Positions 6,090 to 11,992 of a stretch of DNA of 19,120 nt are shown piece by piece. The stretch lies in the NCBI RefSeq assembly GCF_934371575.1, contig NZ_CAKRNY010000062.1:1-19120 (forward strand). Reading direction: 5' to 3'. The stretch is from an uncultured Blautia sp. GTDB taxonomy: Bacteria; Bacillota; Clostridia; Lachnospirales; Lachnospiraceae. The number at the start of each line of letters is the position of its first letter. Position 1 is the first letter of the stretch. Under the pieces are notes generated by a model. The model had not been told where the DNA came from, did no database searches, and saw nothing but the letters and a program-made list of their open reading frames with translations. The translations under genes and the position numbers were made by a program.

Positions 6090-8054
6090 TTACACCCTTA
6101 GTTTCTGCCATACCATCATTTCCCCTTCGCCTCGGTTGTTCCACATACAATATGGAATGGCTTGCAGGGAAACTTCTTCTTTTTCCAGTTCTACACTTCC
6201 GTATAACTGGTTTTCCCCATCTGTACCTTTGTTCCTTACCCGGATTCCTTTATAGGAAAGAGTTGGAACATTTCCTACCAGTCCTTCTGCCGGAGTCATT
6301 TCGTCTACAGAAATATTCTCTTCTATAAAAATCTCTGAAAGAAGTCTTCCGTTTTCTTTTTCCTCCAGGCAGTACACAAGAGGACCTTTCATCAATGCAG
6401 CCTTTCCGGCATCAGCTCTTACCTGATCCTTTGCTCCCATCCACTTAGGTTTTACATGAAAATCAAGAGCAATCACGGTATCCCCCGATGAAATGGCCAG
6501 CTGCTGATATCCTTTTTCCGGCTGGACTTGAATAGAAATTCCATTCTGTACACAGGAGCCATTCTCACTGTAAGCCGGAATTCGGATTTTCAAAATTCCA
6601 GGTCCGGAAGCCTGAACCTCGATTCTGACCTTTCCATCCTGTAAAAGTGTGGAATCCATTTTTATCCTCATTCTGCATGCACCCACCTCAGTATCTGCAG
6701 CAGATGAAATAAACTGATTCACATAAACTGCCTGCTCATCCCTTGCGTATATGTACTGTCCAAGAGAAGCAAGAGTTCTTCCCACATTTGGCGGACAACA
6801 AGCAACTCCAAACCATTTCTGGCGAATCGGCTTCACATGCTCCATGTAAGTATGCTCTGTACAAAATTCCGGAACCACTTCTAAGGGATTTACATAGAAG
6901 TAACGATCGCCTTCTATATTGATTCCTGCCAGAACAGTGTTATAAAGTGCTCTCTCTACAATATCGTAATAAGAAGCATCTTCTGTAACAGCCGCCATTC
7001 TCTGTCCAAACATCATGACACCGATGGATGCACAGGTTTCAGAATAATTGGTACTGTTTGGAAGATCGTAATCTGTGGTAAATCGTTCCCGAAAACCACT
7101 GCTTCCGATTCCTCCTGTAATATACATTCTTCTTTCCACCATGTTATTCCAGATTCTTCTGCAGGCTTCAAGAAGTTCCTGATCTTCGCACTCTACTGCC
7201 AGATCTGCCATTGCAGCACACATATACATATCCCGGACAGCATGTCCCACAGCTTCATCCTGTTCTACAGGGGGCTTATGAGCCTGTGAATATTCCAGAT
7301 CGTATCTCTCAAACTCCGGAAAAAATTCTGGATGTGCTCTTCCCGCAATTTCTGCCTGCAGGTAATTTGGAGTTCTGCCCCTCTCTCTGATAAAGTATCT
7401 GGCCTGCTGAAGATAACGTATCTCCCCGGTTTCCCTGTAAAGCTTCACCAGGGCAAGTTCAATTTCCTGATGCCCCGGATATCCTCTTCTCTGCCCTTCT
7501 TCTGTACCAAACACCTTACATATGAGATCTGCATTTTTTCTTGCAATAGTAAGGAATTTCTCCTTGCCTGTCGCCTGATGATAAGCAACTGCCGCTTCAA
7601 TCATATGACCTGCTGTGTACAGTTCATGACCTTCAACCAGATTCGTCCATTTCTTTCCGGGAGCATTAATAGAAAAATAGGTATTCAGATAACCATCTGG
7701 CTCCTGCGCTTTCCCAATCAGATCAATCACCTTGTCTGCCAGCTCTTCCAGCTTTTCACCACGACCTCCGGCAATGGTGTAGGCAACCGATTCCAGCCAT
7801 TTGTAAAGATCTGTATCCTGAAAAACAACGCCCTTTCTTTCTCCCTCTTCTTCTCCTGCTGCAATACGGAAATTACGGATACAATAGGTAGGCTCTGAGT
7901 CTTCCAGCTGATCATTGAGAATCTTCCACTGATGAGGAATAATTTTCTCACTTACCTTATTCACGTATTCCCCGAACAGGCTGTCAGTGATCCTGATTTT
8001 CTTCAGATCCAGCTGTTTCAAGTGTTTCTTCATATTTGCACCTGCCTTCGCCAT
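6090..8054 (-). CDS. Glycoside hydrolase family 127, beta-L-arabinofuranosidase (HypBA1-like)
   Basis: 654 residues from the outer ATG (647 if translation starts at the ATG at 8033), matching HypBA1 length. Landmarks of GH127 (formerly DUF1680) are present: 'EPDGYLNTYF' (118-127), 'VEGHELYTAGHMIEAAVAYH', 'GGIGSSGFRERFT' carrying the likely acid/base Glu323, 'SETCAS' with Glu339 and Cys341, and 'GVACCPPNVGRTLAS' with Cys419 and Cys420. In characterised HypBA1 the equivalent Glu and three Cys bind zinc, and one Cys of the CC pair is the nucleophile. All are retained, so the enzyme should be active. There is no signal peptide, so it acts in the cytoplasm on imported sugar. Expected activity is release of L-arabinose from beta-1,2-linked arabinofuranose. 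GH127 also contains other pentofuranoside-type specificities, so the exact substrate is inferred. It is first in the operon. Start choice: AAAGGAG lies 18 bases before the ATG at 8054 with a palindrome in between, and the ATG at 8033 has AGGTG five bases ahead. Confidence 0.93.
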   Translation of the reverse strand: MAKAGANMKKHLKQLDLKKIRITDSLFGEYVNKVSEKIIPHQWKILNDQLEDSEPTYCIRNFRIAAGEEEGERKGVVFQDTDLYKWLESVAYTIAGGRGEKLEELADKVIDLIGKAQEPDGYLNTYFSINAPGKKWTNLVEGHELYTAGHMIEAAVAYHQATGKEKFLTIARKNADLICKVFGTEEGQRRGYPGHQEIELALVKLYRETGEIRYLQQARYFIRERGRTPNYLQAEIAGRAHPEFFPEFERYDLEYSQAHKPPVEQDEAVGHAVRDMYMCAAMADLAVECEDQELLEACRRIWNNMVERRMYITGGIGSSGFRERFTTDYDLPNSTNYSETCASIGVMMFGQRMAAVTEDASYYDIVERALYNTVLAGINIEGDRYFYVNPLEVVPEFCTEHTYMEHVKPIRQKWFGVACCPPNVGRTLASLGQYIYARDEQAVYVNQFISSAADTEVGACRMRIKMDSTLLQDGKVRIEVQASGPGILKIRIPAYSENGSCVQNGISIQVQPEKGYQQLAISSGDTVIALDFHVKPKWMGAKDQVRADAGKAALMKGPLVYCLEEKENGRLLSEIFIEENISVDEMTPAEGLVGNVPTLSYKGIRVRNKGTDGENQLYGSVELEKEEVSLQAIPYCMWNNRGEGEMMVWQKLRV

Positions 8055-8057
8055 TTT

Positions 8058-8079
8058 GATTAATCGTTTAATCTCCTTT
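8058..8079 (-). promoter_or_regulatory. Shine-Dalgarno plus LacI-type palindrome (operator copy 1) at the GH127 start
   Basis: On the - strand AAAGGAG (8079-8073) runs straight into the 16-bp near-palindrome GATTAAACGATTAATC (8073-8058), one mismatched position, central CG at 8066/8065, then AAA and the ATG at 8054. The + strand contains TTAATCGTTT at 8060-8069, shared exactly with two other sites upstream. It could act as a DNA operator and, in mRNA, as a 6-bp hairpin with a 4-base loop. Confidence 0.65.
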
Positions 8080-8136
8080 GTAAAAAATAAAAAACAGGAT
8101 TTATACCTTGTTTTTTCTTCTGTTTACAGGTTATTC

Positions 8137-8150
8137 GTTAATCGTTTCAC
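8137..8150. promoter_or_regulatory. LacI-type operator copy 2
   Basis: GTTAATCGTTTCAC contains the exact decamer TTAATCGTTT (8138-8147) with central CG at 8143/8144 and partial dyad symmetry (5 of 7 positions). It lies about 8-21 bases downstream of the predicted transcription start of the GH127 operon, a position suited to repression. Confidence 0.6.
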
Positions 8151-8164
8151 TTATCTTTAAACAG

Positions 8165-8193
8165 ATAGTAGCACGATAAACTTAATTTGTAAA
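8165..8193 (-). promoter_or_regulatory. Candidate promoter of the GH127 operon
   Basis: On the - strand TTTACA (8193-8188), 17 bases, TACTAT (8170-8165), predicted start near 8158 and a leader of about 100 bases. The 8055-8403 gap (349 bp) contains no gene. It holds this promoter, three TTAATCGTTT sites, and the extended -10 of the divergent DUF89 gene. The rest is A/T-rich without further structure that I can support. Confidence 0.5.
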
Positions 8194-8267
8194 TACCATA
8201 TATTTTTTTTTGGCTATTGTCATAGATTATTCAGTTATTTTTATGCATTTTCACCACTTTTCAGAAT

Positions 8268-8280
8268 GATTAATCGTTTT
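8268..8280. promoter_or_regulatory. LacI-type operator copy 3 (upstream)
   Basis: GATTAATCGTTTT contains the exact decamer TTAATCGTTT (8270-8279). It is about 110 bases upstream of the predicted GH127-operon start and about 75 upstream of the predicted DUF89 start. Copies 1, 2 and 3 share one orientation and are 78 and 132 bases apart, compatible with looping. Confidence 0.5.
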
Positions 8281-8341
8281 TTATATTTTATTCATATATA
8301 GAGGGTTCTGCTTTTTCAGTCTGGTTCTGTCAGATCATTTC

Positions 8342-8350
8342 TGTTATAAT
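8342..8350 (+). promoter_or_regulatory. Extended -10 promoter of the DUF89 gene
   Basis: TGT TATAAT (8342-8350) is a perfect -10 with the TGn extension. No good -35 is visible at the right distance (TGGTTC at 8322-8327 is poor), as is common for extended -10 promoters. The predicted start is about 8357, and the ribosome binding site AAAGGAGG follows at about 8388-8395. Confidence 0.55.
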
Positions 8351-8403
8351 ATTTTTTAACTGATAACTTCTTTTCAGAGTTTATTACAAAGGAGGCAGAC
8401 CTT

Positions 8404-9303
8404 ATGAAACTAAATCCAAACTGCAAGGCCTGTCAGCTTCGCAGACAGGAAGAAAAAATCCGTCATTTTGACGATGAAGACCGAAAGCAGCAATATATGG
8501 AGGCCATTATCCATCGTTTTGACAACCCGAAAGAGGGTGACTGTGTTCCCAGTATTTCTGCGGAGCTGAAAAAATTTTACTGTTCCTTCTGGGGAATTCC
8601 AATGGAGGATTTTACTAAAATCAATGAAGAATACGATCAGCTTATGCTGGATCTGGAGGACGACCTGCTGTCTGTTATCCGCTATTCCCAGGATCCACTG
8701 AAAGCAGCGCTTATCTATGCCAGAACCGGTAATTATATTGATTTCGCTGCACTTCCGGATGTCAGCAAGGAGATGGCTCTTTCTCTTATAAAAAGTGAAA
8801 ACAAGGATGATCTTGACGAACAGGAATATCATCAATTCTGCCAGGATATGAAGAAGGCAGATAATGTTGTATATATTACCGATAACTGCGGTGAGATCGT
8901 TCTGGACAAAATCGCCATCCAGATTTTGAAAAAGACATTTCCAAATATACGGATCACTGCCCTTGTGCGCGGTCTGCCTGCCGGAAACGACGCTACCATG
9001 GAAGATGCGGAGTTCTGCGGTCTTACTGATGTTGTGCCTGTACTGGGAAACGGAAACGACGTAGGCGGTACCTGGCTTCACGGGATCAGTACCCACGCCA
9101 GGGAACTTCTATATAATGCTGACGTGATCATTGCCAAAGGTCAGGGAAATTACGAAACTCTGCATGGCTGCGGACTGAATATCTACTATCTGTTTTTGTG
9201 CAAATGTGACTGGTTTCAGCAGCTTTTTCATGCAAATACGCTTGAAGGAATGTTCGTAAATGAAAGAAGGGCACCTAAGGCAACTGCTTTTTCGTCAGAT
9301 TGA
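8404..9303 (+). CDS. DUF89 / damage-control phosphatase-like protein (ARMT1-like domain)
   Basis: 299 residues. The family's metal and phosphate-site motifs are intact: 'YITDNCGEIVLDK' (158-169, Asp160/Asn161), 'NDATMEDA' (195-202), 'NADVIIAKGQGNYETL' (238-253, Asp240, Lys245, Asn249). The N-terminus has a CxxC pair (Cys7, Cys10) like the prokaryotic subfamily. Family members are metal-dependent phosphatases thought to remove harmful phosphorylated metabolites, including sugar phosphates. The true substrate of this one is unknown. The start is set by AAAGGAGG eight bases before the ATG. It is transcribed divergently from the GH127 operon and shares its control region, so co-regulation and a housekeeping role in pentose metabolism are possible but inferred. 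Confidence 0.85.
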   Translation: MKLNPNCKACQLRRQEEKIRHFDDEDRKQQYMEAIIHRFDNPKEGDCVPSISAELKKFYCSFWGIPMEDFTKINEEYDQLMLDLEDDLLSVIRYSQDPLKAALIYARTGNYIDFAALPDVSKEMALSLIKSENKDDLDEQEYHQFCQDMKKADNVVYITDNCGEIVLDKIAIQILKKTFPNIRITALVRGLPAGNDATMEDAEFCGLTDVVPVLGNGNDVGGTWLHGISTHARELLYNADVIIAKGQGNYETLHGCGLNIYYLFLCKCDWFQQLFHANTLEGMFVNERRAPKATAFSSD

Positions 9304-9331
9304 CAAGAAACAGTTTGAAAATTTGTATGAT
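9300..9331 (+). promoter_or_regulatory. Weak candidate promoter overlapping the DUF89 stop
   Basis: A perfect TTGACA (9300-9305) overlaps the stop codon and is followed by TATGAT (9326-9331), but the 20-base spacing is too long for a standard promoter. It is one of two candidates for msmK transcription. Confidence 0.2.
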
Positions 9332-9411
9332 TCTGCCCTAGCCCTTAAAGGACATTTTCGCTATACTAACAGCAGATGAAAAAAGCATCGAAACACTTTT
9401 GATTATTATTC

Positions 9412-9417
9412 TATAAT
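9412..9417 (+). promoter_or_regulatory. Candidate -10 element of msmK
   Basis: A perfect TATAAT ends 24 bases before the msmK ATG, which would give an 18-base leader starting just before the ribosome binding site. No convincing -35 is seen. The geometry is the same as at the internal promoter of the sugar-binding-protein gene. Confidence 0.35.
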
Positions 9418-9441
9418 GTATTGAAATTTGGAGGAAAAATC

Positions 9442-10554
9442 ATGGCAAGCTTATCATTACAGCACATTAACAAAACTTATCCAAATGGTTTCCAGGCAGT
9501 TAAAGATTTCAATCTTGAAATTGAAGACAAAGAATTCATCATCTTCGTTGGACCATCCGGATGTGGAAAATCTACTACACTTCGTATGATCGCAGGTCTT
9601 GAGGAGATCAGCGGTGGTACATTAAAGATCGGTGACAAGGTTATGAACGATGTAGAGCCGAAAGACCGTGATATCGCAATGGTTTTCCAGAACTACGCTC
9701 TGTATCCTCATATGACAGTATATGATAACATGGCATTTGGTCTGAAACTTCGTAAAGTTCCGAAGGACCAGATTGACAAAGCAGTTAGAGAAGCTGCAAG
9801 AATCCTTGACCTTGAGAAACTTCTTGATCGTAAACCGAAGGCTCTTTCCGGTGGACAGAGACAGCGTGTTGCTATGGGACGTGCTATCGTTCGTAATCCT
9901 AAGGTATTCCTTATGGATGAGCCTCTTTCCAACCTGGATGCTAAGCTTCGTGTTCAGATGCGTATCGAGATTTCCAAGATCCATCAGAGACTGGGCGCAA
10001 CAATCATCTACGTAACACATGACCAGACAGAGGCTATGACTCTTGGTACCAGAATCGTTGTTATGAAAGATGGTGTTGTTCAGCAGGTTGATACACCACA
10101 GCACCTTTATGAGCAGCCAGGCAACCTGTTCGTTGCAGGATTCATGGGATCCCCGCAGATGAACTTCCTTGACGCTCAGATTGCAGAGAAAGGCAGCGAC
10201 CTTGTTGCTAAGATCGGCGAGTATGACGTTCTTATTCCTGCAGCTAAAGCTAAAATTCTCAAAGACAATGGCTATGTTGGCAAGACAGTTGTTCTTGGTA
10301 TCCGTCCAGAGGATATCCATGATTCCCAGATGTTCATCGAGGCTTCTCCAAGCGCTCCAATGACATCTACAGTTAAAGTTTATGAGCTTCTTGGTGCTGA
10401 AGTATTCCTGTACTTCGATGTAAACGGAACTCAGGTTACAGCACGAGTTGATCCTCGTACAAACTCCAAGACAGGCGATACAATCAAATTCGCATTCGAT
10501 ATGGAGAAATCTCACTTCTTCGATAAAGAGACAGAGCTTACTATCTGCAACTAA
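9442..10554 (+). CDS. msmK: Sugar ABC transporter ATP-binding protein, MsmK/UgpC type
   Basis: 370 residues from ATG 9442. The frame stays open upstream to a TTG at 9421, but GGAGG seven bases before 9442 fixes the start. All ABC motifs are present: Walker A 'GPSGCGKST' (37-45), Q-loop Gln83, signature 'LSGGQ' (135-139), Walker B 'VFLMDE' (155-160) with D-loop, and switch His193. Residues from about 240 onward form the regulatory OB/TOBE domain of the MalK/UgpC/MsmK group. It energises CUT1 sugar importers at the cytoplasmic face. It is monocistronic (own terminator, no permease neighbours), typical of a shared ATPase. By eye it uses CGT, GTT and CTT codons far more than flanking genes, suggesting high expression. 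It is the obvious candidate to power the ATPase-less importer at 2777-6029. Confidence 0.93.
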   Translation: MASLSLQHINKTYPNGFQAVKDFNLEIEDKEFIIFVGPSGCGKSTTLRMIAGLEEISGGTLKIGDKVMNDVEPKDRDIAMVFQNYALYPHMTVYDNMAFGLKLRKVPKDQIDKAVREAARILDLEKLLDRKPKALSGGQRQRVAMGRAIVRNPKVFLMDEPLSNLDAKLRVQMRIEISKIHQRLGATIIYVTHDQTEAMTLGTRIVVMKDGVVQQVDTPQHLYEQPGNLFVAGFMGSPQMNFLDAQIAEKGSDLVAKIGEYDVLIPAAKAKILKDNGYVGKTVVLGIRPEDIHDSQMFIEASPSAPMTSTVKVYELLGAEVFLYFDVNGTQVTARVDPRTNSKTGDTIKFAFDMEKSHFFDKETELTICN

Positions 10555-10575
10555 TATTTAGAAGAATGAATTTAG

Positions 10576-10606
10576 GCCTCAGGGGTTTTCCCCTGAGGCA
10601 TTTTTT
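10576..10606 (+). terminator. Rho-independent terminator of msmK
   Basis: GCCTCAGGGG (10576-10585), TTTT loop, CCCCTGAGGC (10590-10599): a perfect 10-bp GC-rich stem, then six T (10601-10606). Confidence 0.95.
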
Positions 10607-10656
10607 GTTATACTGTTACTATATGATGATTCTAGGGCAAAAGGTCAAAAAGCCGG

Positions 10657-10672
10657 TGCAAGCTCGCTTGCA
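10657..10672. promoter_or_regulatory. Perfect dyad before the PucR/CdaR-type regulator gene
   Basis: TGCAAGC-TC-GCTTGCA is a perfect 7-bp inverted repeat with a two-base centre. It lies just upstream of a TATAAT (10684-10689) and covers the expected -35 region, as an autoregulatory operator would. It could instead be part of a dispersed hairpin repeat. Confidence 0.5.
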
Positions 10673-10683
10673 AAAGCCCCGAC

Positions 10684-10689
10684 TATAAT
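10684..10689 (+). promoter_or_regulatory. Candidate -10 of the regulator gene
   Basis: TATAAT sits inside a small dyad, GACTA-TAATT-TAGTC (10681-10695). No consensus -35 is visible, as might be expected for an activator-dependent promoter. The predicted start is near 10696 and the GGAG ribosome binding site is at 10716-10719. Confidence 0.4.
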
Positions 10690-10727
10690 TTAGTCAAAAG
10701 ATTTCTTACCACAAAGGAGTACACTCT

Positions 10728-11810
10728 ATGAAATTACTTCAGATTCTCCAGAAATGTCTGGATGACTGGAAAAATATCAGCCACCTGGACTTCTGCCTTG
10801 TAAATTTAGACAACACAATTTATATCAGCACCTGCGACAGAGCACTTCCTTCTGAAGAGAAACTGGACGAATTTAAAGAAGATGATGCTCTGTGTATTTC
10901 CAATATGAACTGCCGCCTGTATAAGGTGACAGAGAGCCACCAGCTTCAGTATATCCTGATCGTATGGGGAACTGCTGAGGCAGCCTCCACCATCGGAGAA
11001 CTGGCTGTCTGCCAGATTGAAAGCCTTCTTACTGCCTATATGGAGAAAAGCGATAAAAATGTATTTATGCAGAACCTTCTCCTTGGTTCTTATTCCGACG
11101 TAGATGCCTTTAACCGCGCCAAGAAGCTTCATATTGCCACAAGCGTAAGGCGCGCCGTTTTCCTTGTAGAAACCAAGCAGAGCAAAGATGAGAACGCCCT
11201 TGCCACCATCCGTAATATCTTTTCCGCAAAAACCAGGGATTTTATTACTGCAATTGATGATTCCGGCATTATTGTTCTTCGTGAACTGCAGCCTTCTGAG
11301 GATTATTCTGATCTGGATGACATTGCACATATGCTTGTAGATATGCTGAATACAGAAGCTATGACCTCTGCCTGGGTCTCCTACAGCAATATTGCAGAGG
11401 ATCTGAAGCAGCTTCCTGACGCTTACAGGGAAGCGCGCACAGCTCTGGAAGTTGGGAAAATTTTTTATACCGGTAAGAATGTATTCGGATATAACCGTCT
11501 GGGTATCGGTCGTCTGATCTATCAGCTTCCCATCGAAATCTGTGAGATGTTTATTGATGAATTTTTCAAGGATGAAACTCTGGATTCCATTGACGATGAA
11601 ACCCTTGCCACCATCCGTACCTTCTTTGAAAACAACCTGAATCTCTCCGAAACCTCCAGGCAGCTTTATGTACACCGAAACACTCTGGTGTATCGCTTTG
11701 AGAAGCTGCAGAAAAAGTTCGGTCTGGATATCCGTACCTTTGAGGATGCACTCACTTTTAAGTTGGCGATGATGGTTGTGAATTATATTAAATATAAAAA
11801 GGCAGAATAA
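10728..11810 (+). CDS. PucR/CdaR-type helix-turn-helix transcriptional regulator
   Basis: 360 residues, start supported by AAAGGAG about eight bases upstream. The C-terminus is the clear part: 'IRTFFENNLNLSETSRQLYVHRNTLVYRFEKLQKKFG' style sequence at about 296-332, continuing 'FEDALTFKLAM', is the PucR C-terminal DNA-binding helix-turn-helix (also in CdaR sugar-diacid regulators). The middle (about 130-250) resembles the degenerate GGDEF-like module of these regulators. The N-terminal 110 residues may be a small sensory domain that I do not recognise. It lies downstream of msmK but beyond its terminator, so it is separately transcribed. Its target is unknown. Control of msmK or of itself is inferred from position and the dyad at 10657-10672. 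Confidence 0.82.
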   Translation: MKLLQILQKCLDDWKNISHLDFCLVNLDNTIYISTCDRALPSEEKLDEFKEDDALCISNMNCRLYKVTESHQLQYILIVWGTAEAASTIGELAVCQIESLLTAYMEKSDKNVFMQNLLLGSYSDVDAFNRAKKLHIATSVRRAVFLVETKQSKDENALATIRNIFSAKTRDFITAIDDSGIIVLRELQPSEDYSDLDDIAHMLVDMLNTEAMTSAWVSYSNIAEDLKQLPDAYREARTALEVGKIFYTGKNVFGYNRLGIGRLIYQLPIEICEMFIDEFFKDETLDSIDDETLATIRTFFENNLNLSETSRQLYVHRNTLVYRFEKLQKKFGLDIRTFEDALTFKLAMMVVNYIKYKKAE

Positions 11811-11868
11811 AACGTTTTTATCCCCCTAAGCACCTCCAGAATTAACCTTTACATTTCGCAATAATCTC

Positions 11869-11899
11869 TTGACTTAAAGTCCACTTTAACATGTATAAT
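11869..11899 (+). promoter_or_regulatory. MerR-type promoter with spacer dyad before the aldo/keto reductase
   Basis: TTGACT (11869-11874) and TATAAT (11894-11899) are separated by 19 bases. The spacer is almost filled by TTAAAGTCCACTTTAA (11874-11889), 7-bp arms around CC. A long 19-bp spacer carrying the operator is the hallmark of promoters that MerR-family activators twist into register. This one resembles NmlR/AdhR-type aldehyde-responsive sites. The regulator gene is not in the window. Confidence 0.7.
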
Positions 11900-11913
11900 A
11901 AAGAAAATAGATC

Positions 11914-11966
11914 TGACCATAGAGCAATTTCAAGTTTCTACGAATCTCCTTTCTGCTCTATGGTCA
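11914..11966 (+). other. Inverted repeat in the aldo/keto reductase leader
   Basis: TGACCATAGAGCA (11914-11926) and TGCTCTATGGTCA (11954-11966) are a perfect 13-bp inverted repeat with a 27-base loop, located between the predicted transcription start (about 11906) and the ribosome binding site. The loop's end holds CTCCTTTC(T) (11946-11954), perfectly complementary to the Shine-Dalgarno region AGAAAGGAG (11975-11983). A two-state leader is possible. Confidence 0.6.
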
Positions 11967-11992
11967 ATCTTTCAAGAAAGGAGTATTTCATC

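Noticed and set aside
9622..10515. 297-codon antisense frame over msmK, and similar ones at 10806-11675, 12320-13129, 8410-9096 and 1018-1866
   Set aside because: All lie opposite clear genes with intact motifs and give low-complexity, non-domain translations. They are codon-bias shadows.
9334..10639. Inverted 8-mer TGCCCTAG (9334-9341) / CTAGGGCA (10632-10639), both after ATGATTCT-like sequence, before msmK and before the regulator gene
   Set aside because: Short, AT-context match that could be chance. No dyad within either copy and no third copy seen, so I do not call it a shared operator.
11891..11992. 34-codon N-terminal extension of the aldo/keto reductase
   Set aside because: It would begin inside the -10 region of a good promoter and run through the leader inverted repeat. 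The ATG at 11993 has an AAAGGAG site at correct spacing and gives the family's usual N-terminus.
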